Notes under the pieces: generated by a model
Database searches by the model: none
What the model saw: only the letters and a program-made list of their open reading frames with translations
Told to the model about the DNA's origin: nothing
Origin: Smallanthus sonchifolius
Taxonomy: Eukaryota > Streptophyta > Magnoliopsida > Asterales > Asteraceae
Direction: 5' to 3'
Length of the DNA stretch: 64,000 nt
Assembly (NCBI GenBank): GCA_023525975.1
Contig: CM042032.1
Location: 18,482,001 to 18,546,000 of the forward strand
In this document: in pieces, positions 1 through 10,357 of the stretch
Position numbering within the stretch: position 1 is the first letter of the stretch
Layout of the letters: each line of letters begins with the position of its first letter
Made by a program: the position numbers and the translations under genes

Positions 1-473
1 GAATCTCAGCTTAGGAACCCTGGTAACTAAACCGTTTCGGACAAGATGGTTCATTTTACGATAAGAAATGTGTCCGAGTTTAGCAAGATTGAGTCAAGTT
101 CTATCGCTTTTGTAGGCAAACAAGTAGCAACTGATGAGGTGATTGTAGCCACGCTCATATCAATCTGATAGGTGTCGTTTGTCCTTGGCGCTCTCATCAG
201 AATCCAATCGTCAGGAACCACAAACCAGGTCTGAGAACCAAGCATTCTGACTTGTCAAACATAACTGAGTACTCCTTATCACACATCTGAGAAACACTCC
301 ACAGGTTATGGGTTAGCTGCTCACAGTAGTTGATGTTGCCGAAGCTTACACATCCATTCGAAACCACGCCTTGACAAGTAATACTACCCCCCTTCTCGCC
401 TACAAAGGCCACATAACCGCCTCTAAATGGTTTTACATCTTAAAGCAGGGCCATGTTGCCTGTCATGTGGCTG
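1..473 (-). pseudogene. A1 pol fragment: protease to GAG-pre-integrase
   Basis: The minus-strand translation matches A2 pol at about 41945-42420. It starts just after the Asp-Ser-Gly aspartic-protease site, which lies on the other side of T1 at about 10281-10310. It includes the stretches GEKGGSITCQG, SVSQMCDKEYSVMFDKSECL and DDWILMRAP, and then begins the GAG-pre-integrase region that precedes the integrase zinc-binding module. The reading frame shifts at about 225-245 and again near 100, so the protein is broken. It belongs with the A1 fragments at 10281-13390. Confidence 0.8.
469..473. repeat. Target-site duplication left of T1 (GGCTG)
   Basis: GGCTG here and GCCTG at 10281-10285 flank T1 with one mismatch. 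Both halves of the interrupted A1 protease match A2 right up to these bases, which fixes the insertion point. Confidence 0.75.
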
Positions 474-714
474 TTTAACATTTCTGATTTTCATTATCTA
501 TATTTGAATTCAATGTGATACATTTCAAATCAAATTCTAGTTCACTGACTTGTCCTATTCGTACCAACAATTAAATACTATGTTTCAATGCAAATCCGCA
601 AATTTTACACGTGTATATCCTATTAAATTCAACATAAGTTCATATTTATACAAATCTGTCAATACTGAAATTTGAAAGGACTGAATTTATAAATAAATAA
701 CCAGAAACCCTAAT

Positions 715-850
715 AGGCACGGTCGCGCCTCGTTCTGGCACGGTCGCGCAAAGTGCCATGGCATGGCAGCGCACCTTGCTTTGGAACGGTCGCGCCCGGT
801 GCCTTGGCACAGTCGCGCCTCTTATTGGCACGGTCGCGCCTCTTGTCAGT
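715..850 (+). repeat. GGCACGGTCGCGCC palindrome cluster 1 of the T1 5' LTR
   Basis: About six units of the form GGCACGGTCGCGCC or close variants, spaced roughly 20-25 bp. The core is an inverted repeat (GGCACG, two bases, CGTGCC) with CpG in each arm, often converted to CGCGCC. The equivalent cluster is at 7974-8082 in the 3' LTR and 38813-38937 in solo LTR S2. Confidence 0.85.
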
Positions 851-1299
851 TAAAACGTATAAACAGTCTTTAATCCGAAATCCGTTCAACTTTGTAACCG
901 TTATACACGTTCATCTATTAACAACCATCATTAGTCAATTAAACAATGACATTAAACTTGAATTAAAACAAATTATAGATCAAACCCGTCGTCGCCGGAA
1001 CTCATCTCTACCGTACGCTATCAATTCATCGTCCTTCCGGGTAATTGAAACCTCTTACACTTTCGATTTAGTCTATAGATCAAAAGCCCCAAACTAATTT
1101 GGGCTTACAATATACAATTTAACACGAACCCGAATCTAGGATTCATTTCAAAAAGGTTTAATCGAATACCGCTTTGAACACGTTTTAAATACAATTAATA
1201 TGTTTCAATAGACTCGTAATAACCTTACAGATGAAAGCCCTATGAAATCCAACATTAACAATATAAGATTTAAGAATTTCGTTCCTGTTTTGGAACAAA

Positions 1300-1552
1300 C
1301 ACGGTCGCGCTAGTCCCCTAGCGCGGTCGTGCTTCATGAGACATGGTCGTGCTAATACCAGCGCGGTCGTGCCTCACACACTCAGACCCGGTCATGCCTC
1401 TTGGCTAGACTTGGTCGTGCCTCAGAACCCTAGACACGATCGTGCCTAGTAAACAACTTTGTTATGCCTTCTGTTTGATCAACACGGTCGCGCCCTAACT
1501 AGCACGGTCGTGCCCGTGGTCCTAGCACGATCGTGCCTTGTCCCAGGCACGG
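1300..1552 (+). repeat. GCACGGTCGTGC palindrome cluster 2 of the T1 5' LTR
   Basis: About twelve units, including the perfect 12-bp palindrome GCACGATCGTGC at 1525-1536. The matching cluster is at 8680-8938 in the 3' LTR and 39540-39825 in S2. A truncated relative ends at 53570 on the minus strand. Confidence 0.85.
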
Positions 1553-2182
1553 TTGTGTGTGTGAGAAAAATCTTGGCAGAATGATTATTTTTGTATTTTA
1601 AAATCAATAAGCATTCCAAATGGATTTTTAAATAAAAATAATTGATTTTATAAAATAAATAAATAGAAATTGTTTATTTAAAACTTACAAATTTAAATAT
1701 TATTTACACAATTTATTTAAACATCTTTATGAAAATAAAGTAAAGAAATTTATATTTAATATAAAACATCTAATATATTTTTATAACTAAATGACTAAGT
1801 TACATATTTTATAAATAAATAAATAAGGTAACAATTATTTATTTAATTTACATTTAAACAAAAATTATTTATTTAGGTTATACTTAATTACCCCTAATAC
1901 CTACATTATTTTTATAACTAAGTAAATAAATAATAATTTTGTTTTGTTATTTAGTTATTCCAAACTCAAACCTTAATTTTATACAACACCATTCAAGTAC
2001 AAACCACTAACACCTACAACTTCAAATTCCTTATACACACATCCAATTTAACCTTAGACTTAGACATAGACTATTGTGTATACTATTGATTCGATACATA
2101 TTACACTCTAGGTTAACGTTGTGCATTACAAGGACCTCGTATTACTATCTAGTCTCTCGTGCTAGCTACGCCTTCAAATCAA

Positions 2183-2639
2183 GTGAGTATTACATTGCCC
2201 CTTTTACTCTTTTACATTTTTGGGGTGGAACATGAACAATATACAATCTATTGCTTTGATTTACACAAACTACACAAGTACAAATCCTCTTTACATTCAT
2301 GTGTGCAAATTTGAGCTTTATGCCTGAGTGCTAGGTGTGCTAACTTTTGGGTGCAATTTATGTGCAATCATTAACTATTCAAGCCGACGGTAAACAATGA
2401 TAGATCTATTGAGTCTGACAAACCCACCTAGATTGGGGTGATTATTACTGACAACACAATTTTGCATGCTAGTTAAAAAGGTTTGATTGTATTTGGTTAC
2501 ACAATAGCTGCTCTCCATAAATGCCTTATTTTATCATATTATGTAAGGATTTGTTTATTTACAATCTATATGCTATCTATGTACAAACCTGTGTATGCTC
2601 ACCAACTTTTTAGTTGACCTTATTTTATTCATGTTGCAG
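2183..2639 (+). other. Candidate intron inside the T1 5' LTR
   Basis: A donor-like CAA|GTGAGTATT at 2183 and a strong acceptor (pyrimidine-rich run, TTGCAG|G, ending at 2639) enclose 457 nt wholly inside the LTR. The 3' LTR has the same pair at the same 457-nt spacing (9592-10048) and S2 has it at 458 nt (40369-40826). Splicing is inferred from motifs only. Confidence 0.4.
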
Positions 2640-2873
2640 GTGCTAATGTGTGAGTTTGATCAAGACATGCTACACTTAAGTTTGGACCTAGTTAATTTAA
2701 ATTCAAAGAACAATTTATATTTCCAATTATGTACTTGTTGAATTTTGCTATTTGTGGTTGAATTGTTTGAAATGAAATTGATGATTAAATATTGAAATCT
2801 AGTGAACCTTGTGCTCATGAACAGTCTACATGTCCCGCCACGATGATTCCGCCGTCGGTTGGGGTGTGACAGA

Positions 2874-2891
2874 TTAGTATCAGAGCCTTGG
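2874..2891 (+). other. T1 primer-binding site
   Basis: TTAGTATCAGAGCCTTGG starts 2 bp after the LTR end and matches the usual plant TGGTATCAGAGCC site for initiator tRNA-Met, with one change near its start. Confidence 0.8.
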
Positions 2892-3583
2892 TTATAGGGA
2901 ACTAGGTTATTAGACACCCTTGACCTAGACTATAACTTTAGGACACCCACTTATGCCATGCTTCATGATTATGTGATATGTGCTACATGCTATGTGTTAT
3001 ATGCTATGTGCTACATGCTTTCTATGATTAGTTATTATTTCGTTTTGATGACTTACTTATCAAAAATTCATGACTTATTAAGATTTACTTAAATAATAAT
3101 TAAATAAACAATATCCCTACCTATACCCTAAAACCTTATAATATTCTTACCTACTCCTCTATCAATATCCTCTTAGCATGTGGAAACTCCATGGATCTAA
3201 ATCTATAAAATTTCTTTATTTCCTCGTTAAAGCTTTTAAACTTTGTTAATTATTTGAGGACATGTGCAATCTAGAAGGGTGACACCTGTATTCTGGCTTT
3301 TCTGTCTAGGAAAGCATTTCGCATGAATCCCAATCAACCGAGGGACCCGTATGCTTTCCTGGGAATTCCCGGGATGAGTGTTTACATATAGGCTAAAGCA
3401 TGTCTCCTTGAAAAATTATATGAGTTTAATTAACCTTAATGTGTCATAGTATTCAAGTGATTATATCACTATTTGAGTACAATCCAAAGCATGATTAACT
3501 ATTTTATTTGTATCTTATTCTTTTAAATCCAAACAACATTCATGAGTTCTTATATCTTTAGTTATGTTGTGCAATTCTGTAGA
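2892..3583 (+). other. T1 leader between primer site and gag
   Basis: Non-coding leader. It contains a 13-bp stem (3305-3317 paired with 3351-3363; see stem-loop entry). No open frame of note was seen. Confidence 0.6.
3305..3363 (+). ncRNA. Candidate leader RNA stem-loop, T1 copy
   Basis: The arm TCTAGGAAAGCAT pairs with ATGCTTTCCTGGG over 13 positions, including two G-U pairs, around a 33-nt loop that carries GAATCCC and GGACCCGT. Relatives with compensating arm changes occur at 18080-18142, 15152-15210 and 28598-28652. In T1 and N1 it sits about 430-540 nt past the LTR, in the leader, where a packaging or dimer signal would be expected. That function is inference. Confidence 0.45.
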
Positions 3584-3841
3584 ATGCCTCCATGTCATGC
3601 TACCGTGACCAACAACAACACCGATATTGCTACCATCCTTGCACAACTTGTGAATCAACTCACTCAGCCTAATGGGGCCGCGAGTTGAGTCTTCTTATGC
3701 CCCATATGGTCACACCTTTATCTCGCTGCATTGAGAAGTATATTGGTGGACTACCTAGGCAAATTTAAGATACTGTCTTAGGGAGAAATCCCCGCAACAC
3801 TCGAAGATGCCATCCGCTTATCTGCTACGTTAACCGACAAC
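3584..3841 (+). pseudogene. T1 gag N-terminus with core deletion
   Basis: An ATG at 3584 opens a 34-codon frame beginning MPPCHATVTNNN and closing at TGA 3686-3688. The next recognisable gag-like peptide (EKYIGGLPRQI, about 3750) follows almost at once, so the retrotransposon gag capsid core, normally around 200 residues here, is missing. A stop (about 3769) and a frameshift (near 3790) then lead into the zinc-knuckle frame. MPPR-type starts are usual for plant chromovirus gag; N1 has a comparable start at 17831. Gag would form the cytoplasmic virus-like particle; this copy could not. Confidence 0.65.
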
Positions 3842-5140
3842 CATGTGAGAGCGGGAACTCTGACTAGAAAAGGCACCAAGAAAGTTCCCAACATCACAAC
3901 TCTTCCCGTACACATCAAAGAAGCCACAATTGAACCCTCTCATAATAATAAGAAAAGAAAGGCTAGAAACTATGCTATGGTCACTCCTATTATCCCTATT
4001 AACCAAGTTGCACCTATGGTTCAAGCACCAGCCAAAAAGCCATATGTTGGGATCTACCCACTCTGTGCCACATGCAACTATCACCATATCCAAAACATTC
4101 CGTGTCGCCTTTGCACTCACTGTGGGAAATTTGGCCATACAGTTAATGTTTGTAGAGCCAAAGCACTTGCAGGCCAAGTCAACCCACCAAACCGAACCAA
4201 CCCCCAAGTGGCTAATCAAGGTGTTCCCGCTATTGCAAATGGGCGTGCTTGTTATGAATGTCGTAACCCAAATCATTTCCGTGATCAGTGCCCAAGGTTA
4301 ATCAATGCTAGACAAGGCGGAGCTCATGGGCGTGCTTTCAACATAAACTCCAATGAAGCTCAAGCCAACAATGACGTGGTCAACGGTACGTTCCTTGTTA
4401 ATAGTCAATATGCCTCCATATTATTTGATACTAGGGCCGATAAAAGTTTTGTGTCACTTAATTTTGAACCCTTACTTGCAAAGACCCGATCCCAATTAGA
4501 GAAAACCTTCACTGTCGAAGTAGCAAATGGTGACTCGCTTACAATTGACTCTTTTATTCACGACTGCTCACTAGAACTTAATGATCACACATTTCCACTC
4601 AACCTTGTACCAACGCCACTAGGAAGTTTCGATATCATCACATGCATGGATTGGCTATCAAATCATCATGCCGAAGTCATCTGTTTTGAGAAGTGCATCC
4701 GAATACCTCTACCATCAGGAGAGACGTTAAGAGTCTTTGGTGAAAAGCCTTGCAAAGGACTCAAATTAATGTCATGCACTACCGCCCAAAAGTACTTACG
4801 AAAGAAATATGTAGCCTTCTTAGCTCATGTTGTTCAAAAGGATGTCAAAGAGAAGGGTATCCAAGACATTCCCATCATTCGGGATTTTCCTGAAGTATTT
4901 CCCGAATATCTATCCGGTCTTCCACCCGTTAGAAAATTAGAATTTTGCCTTGACCTTGTACCCGAAGCTAACCCCGTGGCTAGAGCTCCTTACCGTCTAG
5001 CACCCTCTGAAATGCAAGAACTTGCAAGTCAACTCCAAGAGCTCTCCGACAAGGGTTTCATTCGTCCAAGTCATTCACCGTGGGGTGCACCCGTCTTATT
5101 CGTCAAAAAAGAAGGATGGATCATTCTGCATGTGTATTGA
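3792..5140 (+). pseudogene. T1 gag zinc knuckles, protease and start of reverse transcriptase
   Basis: One open frame runs from about 3792 to the stop at 5138-5140. It has two CX2CX4HX4C knuckles (CTHCGKFGHTVNVC at about 4112-4153 and CYECRNPNHFRDQC at about 4250-4291), which bind nucleic acid. The retropepsin site follows at about 4427: LFDTRADKSF, where the family has Asp-Thr-Gly-Ala, so Gly is replaced by Arg (AGG, 4433-4435) and the protease is probably dead. The link IRDFPEVFPEYLSGLPP leads into the RT fingers. At 5103-5112 an extra base in an A-run shifts the frame, and the RT continues in another frame from about 5113. Confidence 0.85.
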
Positions 5141-7697
5141 CTACCGCGAACTCAACAAACTTGCCATCAAAAACCGTTATCCCTTGCTTAGAATTGATGA
5201 CCTCTTTGATCAACTTCAAGGTTCTACTTGCTTCTCGTAGATTGATCTTCGATCTGGTTACCACCAACTCCGTGTACAAGAGGGAGATATTCCAAAGACT
5301 GCCTTCCGAACAAGGTATGGTCACTACGAGGTCATGGTCATGCCTTTTGGACTAACCAATGCACCCGCGGTCTTCATGGACCTCATGAATCGTGTGTGTA
5401 AACCGTACCTTGATAAATTTGTGATCGTCTTCATTGACGATATCTTAATCTACTCCAAGACTAAAGCCGACCATGAGCAACACCTTAGATTGTTTTTGGA
5501 CCTCTTGCGGAAGGAACAACTATATGCCAAATTCTCCAAATGTGAACTTTGGTTAAAGGAAGTTCAATTTCTTGGTTATATCGTTAACGACAAGGGAATT
5601 CATGTTGACCCTACTAAGATCGAAGTTGTTAAGAATTGGAATGCCCCGAAGACCTCCACCGAAGTTCGTTCATTTCTAGGTCTTGCGGGATATTATCGTC
5701 GCTTCATCTCAAATTTCTCTAAGATTGCTGTCCCTCTTACCGGTTTAACTCACAAGGGTAAACCTTATGAATGGGGACCAAAACAAGAAGAAGCTTTCCA
5801 AACTCTCAAGCAAAAGTTGTGCAATGCTCCTATTTTGACTCTCCCTGATGAGAATGATGATCTAGTTGTCTACTGTGATGCTTCCAACCAAGGTCTCGGT
5901 TGTGTCCTCATGCAACAAGGTAAAGTAATCGCTTATGCATCAAGACAACTCAATATTCACGAGAAGAATTATACGACGCACAATCTCGAGTTGGGTGCGG
6001 TCGTATTCGCATTGAAGATTTGGAGACATTACCTCTATGGCACAAAATGTGTGGTGTTCACCGACCACAAAAGTCTCCAACATATCTTTAACCAAAAGGA
6101 ACTCAATATAAGGCAACGACGTTGGGTTGAACTCCTTAACGACTATGACTGCGAGATTCGTTACCATCCCGGCAAAGCGAATGTTGTAGCCGATGCTTTG
6201 AGTCGAAAGGACCATGTCATGCTTGAATGTGACCGAATTCAAACCGACATTCAAAATCGCATCTTAGAAGCTCAACATGTCTCAGTCACCGAGGGTAACA
6301 TGTACGAGGAAATGTTGTGTAGTGTTGAACTTCAGCTTGAATCAAAACCCAATGGCTTACTTTGTCACTTGAACCGTATTTGGGTTCCCGATCGCGATGA
6401 TCTCCGTACATTTCTCATGAACGAGGCTCACAAGACTCGTTATTCTATTCATCCTGGTGCGGATAAAATGTACCAAGATCTTTGCCAACAATAATGGTGG
6501 TCCGGTATGAAGAAAGACATTGCTCTCTATGTTGCCAAATGTCTAACTTGCTCCAAAATCAAAGCCGAACACCAACGTCCTTCCGGTTTGCTTGAACAAC
6601 CAGAAATTCCCGTGTGGAAATGGGAGAACCTAGCTGTGGATTTTATTACCAAACTCCCTCGCAACTCAAGTGGTTATGATAGCATTTGGGTGATCATTGA
6701 CCGTCTCACCAAATCTGCTCATTTCTTGCCTATCCGTGAAGACTATTAGGTTTAGAAACTAGCTCGAATTTACATTGGTGAAATTGTGAGCCATCACGGT
6801 GTTCCCTTAAACGTAATCTCCGATAGAGATGCTCGGTTCACCTCCCGTTTCTGTCAATCTCTCCAAACTGCTCTTGGCACACGATTGGATTTGAGTACGG
6901 CCTACCAACCCCAAACTGATGGTCAGACCGAGCGAACAATCCAAACTCTTGAGGATATGCTTAGAGCTTGTGTAATTGATTTTGGTGGCAATTGGGATTC
7001 ACATCTATCACTAATCGAGTTCTCCTACAATAATAGCTACCACACGAGTATCAACATGGCTCCATTTGAAGCTCTCTATGGTCGTAAGTGCCGTTCCCCT
7101 ATCTGTTGGAACGAGATTGGTGAAGCACAAATCACCGGTCCCGAACTAATTCAAGAAACATCCGACAAGATTATCCAAATCCGTGACAACATTCGAATAG
7201 CGAGAAGTCGGCAAAAGAGTTATGCCAACAAACGACGAAAACCCTTGGAATTCCAAATCGGTGACCTTGTTCTTCTAAAGGTGTCTCCGTGGAAGGGTGT
7301 GATCCGTTTTGGAAAGAAAGGAAAATTAGCACCTCGCTATGTGGGTCCGTTTAAGATCCTTGAAAGGATTGGGAAAGTGTCTTACAAACTCGACTTGCCT
7401 CCATCACTTGGCAATGTGCATCCTACTTTTCACGTGTCTAATATGAAGAAATGTCTTGCTGATGAAAATATTCACATACCTCTTGACGACGTGCACATTG
7501 ACGAAACGATGCACTTCGTTGAGAGACCAGTGGAAATCATGGATCGCGAAGTCGGGCAGCTCAAGCGAAGCCGTATTCCTATTGTCAAAGTTCGTTAGGA
7601 ATCTAAACGTGGTCCTGAGTTTACTTTGGAACGAGAGGACAAAATGAAGCTCAAGTACCCCCATATCTTCACTGATGCCGTCGCTTCCACTAGCTAA
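5113..7697 (+). pseudogene. T1 pol: RT, RNase H, integrase, chromodomain-like tail
   Basis: A single frame carries RT with FIDDIL (catalytic Asp-Asp at 5436-5441), RNase H starting YCDAS (about 5870) with TDHKSLQHIF and ADALSR, and the integrase zinc module near 6430-6560. The integrase core triad is retained (Asp in VDFITK about 6640, Asp in SDRDARF about 6820, Glu in TERTIQT about 6927). The GPFKILERIGKVSYKL segment precedes the C-terminal chromodomain-like tail. In-frame stops lie at 5238-5240, 6492-6494, 6747-6749, 6753-6755 and 7596-7598, the last where a Trp codon is expected (TGG to TAG). The enzymes would copy the RNA and insert the DNA; in this copy they cannot be made whole. Confidence 0.92.
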
Positions 7698-7715
7698 ATT
7701 TCGGGACGAAATTCC

Positions 7716-7731
7716 TTCAACATGGGGATAC
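7716..7731 (+). other. T1 polypurine-tract position
   Basis: The stretch before the 3' LTR reads TTCAACATGGGGATAC, after the GGGACGAAATTCC context usual for these elements. The purine run is weak (GGGGA only), suggesting mutation. Confidence 0.5.
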
Positions 7732-7973
7732 TGTAACATTTCTGATTTTCATTATCTATATTTCAATTCAATGTGATACATTTCAAACCAAATTCTAGTA
7801 CACTGACTTATCCTATTCGTACCAACAATTAAATACTATGTTTCAATGCAAATCCGCAAATTTTACACGCGTATATCCTATTAAACTCTAAATAAGTTCA
7901 TATTTATACAAATCTGTCAGTACTGAAATTTGAAAGGACTGAATTTATAAATAAATAACCAGAAACCCTAATA

Positions 7974-8938
7974 GGCACGGTCGCGCCTTGTTCTGGCACG
8001 GTCGCACACCTTGCTTTGGAACAGTCGCGCCCGGTGCCTTGGCATGGTCGCGCCTCTTATTGGCACGGCCGCGCCTCTTGTCAGTTAAAAAACAATCTTT
8101 AATCCGAAATCTGTTCAACTTTGTAACCGTTATACATGTTCATCTATTAACAACCATCATTAGTCAATTAAACAATGACATTACACTTGAATTAAAACCA
8201 ATTATAGATTTTTAAACTAAAACCGTCGACCTCTTCATCTTTTGCTCAACGAATCCACCATTCTGATCTCAATCCTCCCAATCAAACGCATTATCATCCC
8301 CTCTAAAACTTCTGGACGCACTGAAACAGCCGGGGGTTGCAGCAGAAGACGCCGGAGATCAAACCCGTCGTCGCCGGAACTCATCTCTACCGTACGCTAT
8401 CAATTCATCGTCCTTCCGGGTAATTGAAACCTCCTACACTTTAGAGTTAGTCTATAGATCAAAAGCCCCAAACTAATTTGGGCTTACAATATACAATTTA
8501 ACACAAACCCGAATCTAGGGTTCATTTCAAAATAGTTTAATCGAATACCGCTTTGAACACGTTTTAAATACAATTAATATGTTTCAATAGACTCGTAATA
8601 ACCCTACAGATGAAAGCCCTATGAAATCCAACATTAACAATATAAGATTTAAGAAATTCATTCCTATTTTGGAACAGACACGGTCGCGCTAGTCCCCTAG
8701 CGCGGTCGTGCTTCATGAGACACGGTCGTGTTAATACCAGCGCGGTCATGCCACACACACTCAGACCCGGTCATGCCTCTTGGCTAGACTTGGTCGTGCC
8801 TCAGAACCCTAGACACGGTCGTGCATGGCCCAGACACGGTCGTGCCTAGTAAACAACTTTGTTAGGCCTTCTGTTTGATCAACACGGTCGCGCCCTGACT
8901 AGCATTGTCGCGCCCGTGGTCCTAGCACGGTCGTGTGT
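7974..8938 (+). repeat. Two palindrome clusters of the T1 3' LTR
   Basis: Units lie at 7974-8082 and 8680-8938, the same GGCACGGTCGYGCC type as in the 5' LTR. The second cluster has one extra unit near 8811-8840 relative to the 5' LTR, so unit number changes between the two LTRs of one element. Confidence 0.8.
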
Positions 8939-9591
8939 GTGAGAAAAATCTTGGCAGAATGATTATTTTTGTATTTTAAAATCAATAAGCATTCCAAATG
9001 GATTTTTAAATAAAAATAATTGATTTTATAAAATAAATAAATAGAAATTGTTTATTTAAAACTTACAAAATTAAATTTATATTTATTGTTAAACCCTACA
9101 CTTAAATATTATTTACACAATTTATTTAAACATTTTTATGAAAATAAAGTAAAGAAATTTATATTTAATATAAAACATCTAATACATTTTTATAACTAAA
9201 TGACTAAGTTACATATTTTATAAATAATTAAATAAGGTAACAATTTTTTATTTAATTTACATTTAAACAAAAATCATTTATTTAGGTTATACTTAATTAC
9301 CCCTAATACCTACATTATTTTTATAACTAAGTAAATAAATAATAATTTTTTTTTATTATTTAGTTATTCCAAACTCAAACCTAAATTTTATACAACACCA
9401 TTCAAGTACAAACCACTAACACCTACAACTTCAAATTCCTTACACATACATCCAATTTAACCTTAGACTTAGACATAGACTATTGTGTATACTATTGATT
9501 CGATACATATTACACTCTAGGTTAACGTTGTGCATTACAAGGACCTCGTATTACTATCTAGTCTCTCGTGTTAGCTACGCCTTCAAATCAA

Positions 9592-10048
9592 GTGAGTATT
9601 ACATAGCCCCTTTTACTCTTTTACATTTTTGGGGTGGAACATGAACAATATACAATCTATTGCTTTCATTTACACAAACTACACAAGTACAAATCCTCTT
9701 TACATTCATGTGTGCAAATTTGAGCTTTATGCCTGAGTGCTAGGTGTGCTAACTTTTGGGTGCAATTTATGTGCAATCATTAACTATTCAAGCCAACGGT
9801 AAACAATGATAGATCTATTGAGTCTGACAAACCCATCCAGATTGGGGTTATTGTTACCGACAACATAATTTTGCATGCTAGTTACAAAGGTTTGATTGTA
9901 CTTGGTTACACAATAGCTGCTCTCCATAAATGCCTTATTTTATCACGTTATGTAAGGATTTGTTTATTTACAATCTATATGCTATCTATGTACAAACCTG
10001 TGTATGCTCACCAACTTTTTAGTTGACCTTATTTTATTCATGTTTCAG
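9592..10048 (+). other. Candidate intron inside the T1 3' LTR
   Basis: The same donor (GTGAGTATT at 9592) and acceptor (TTTCAG ending at 10048) as in the 5' LTR, again 457 nt. The acceptor differs by one base (TTGCAG in the 5' LTR). Confidence 0.4.
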
Positions 10049-10280
10049 GTGCTAATGTGTGAGTTTGATCAAGACATGCTACACTTAAGTTTGGTCCTAG
10101 TTAATTTAAATTCAAAGAACAATTTGTATTTCCAATTATGTACGTGTTGAATTTTGCTTTTTGTGGTTGAATTGTTTGAAATGAAATTGATGATTAAATA
10201 TTGAAATCTAGTGAACCTTGTGCTCATGAACAGTCTACATGTCCCGCCCTGATGATTCCACCGTCGGTTGGGGTGTGACA

Positions 10281-10350
10281 GCCTGGAGCATCCACTATCT
10301 ACATACCAACAGTTAGAGATAGTTCCTTTCAGATGTCCCTGCTCGAGTCA
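10281..10350 (-). pseudogene. A1 start of pol with protease active site
   Basis: On the minus strand, pol opens after an in-frame TGA at 10350-10348 and reads through WYVDSG, the copia-type aspartic-protease site. It is cut 3-4 codons later by T1. The pol frame is +1 relative to gag, as in A2. The bases before the GGG ACA codons read TTTCTTGTGACTCGAGCAG, a good 3' splice-site shape, also conserved in A2. Confidence 0.75.
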
Positions 10351-10357
10351 CAAGAAA

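Larger units (their letters stand above)
474..2871 (+). repeat. T1 5' LTR (2.4 kb)
   Basis: It pairs with 7732-10280 over its whole length. It begins TTTAACATTTC, where the 3' copy has TGTAACATTTC (the terminal TG is mutated), and ends GGGGTGTGACA. Against the 3' LTR it lacks 150 bp (the counterpart of 8206-8355) between two AGAT repeats, and about 24 bp near 1430. It holds two clusters of GCACGGTCGYGCC-type palindromes, a candidate intron (2183-2639) and a conserved small hairpin (2603-2616). Related LTRs are at 38572-41056 (+) and 52257-53570 (-). Confidence 0.95.
474..10280 (+). mobile_element. T1: Tekay-like Ty3/gypsy chromovirus, full length but defective
   Basis: The element is 9.8 kb with LTRs at 474-2871 and 7732-10280, a tRNA-Met-type primer site directly after the 5' LTR, and a gag-protease-RT-RNase H-integrase order with a chromodomain-like tail. 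RNase H before integrase marks Ty3/gypsy. The C-terminal segment (VERPVEIMDREV, then SRIPIVKVR) is the form I associate with the Tekay/Del lineage. Most of the gag core is deleted, the protease Asp-Thr-Gly is altered and several stops are present, so it cannot move on its own. It is inserted in the A1 protease with a 5-bp target duplication. The two LTRs differ at many sites and by a 150-bp indel, so the insertion is not recent. Confidence 0.92.
7732..10280 (+). repeat. T1 3' LTR (2.55 kb)
   Basis: It begins TGTAACATTTC and ends GGGGTGTGACA. It retains the 150 bp missing from the 5' LTR. Palindrome clusters lie at 7974-8082 and 8680-8938, the candidate intron at 9592-10048 and the CAACT/AGTTG hairpin near 10011-10026. 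It is followed by the duplicated target GCCTG (10281-10285). Confidence 0.95.

Noticed and set aside
646..1097. Open frames through palindrome cluster 1 of the T1 LTR
   Set aside because: Repeated CG-rich units without stops create chance frames in LTRs; no protein features.
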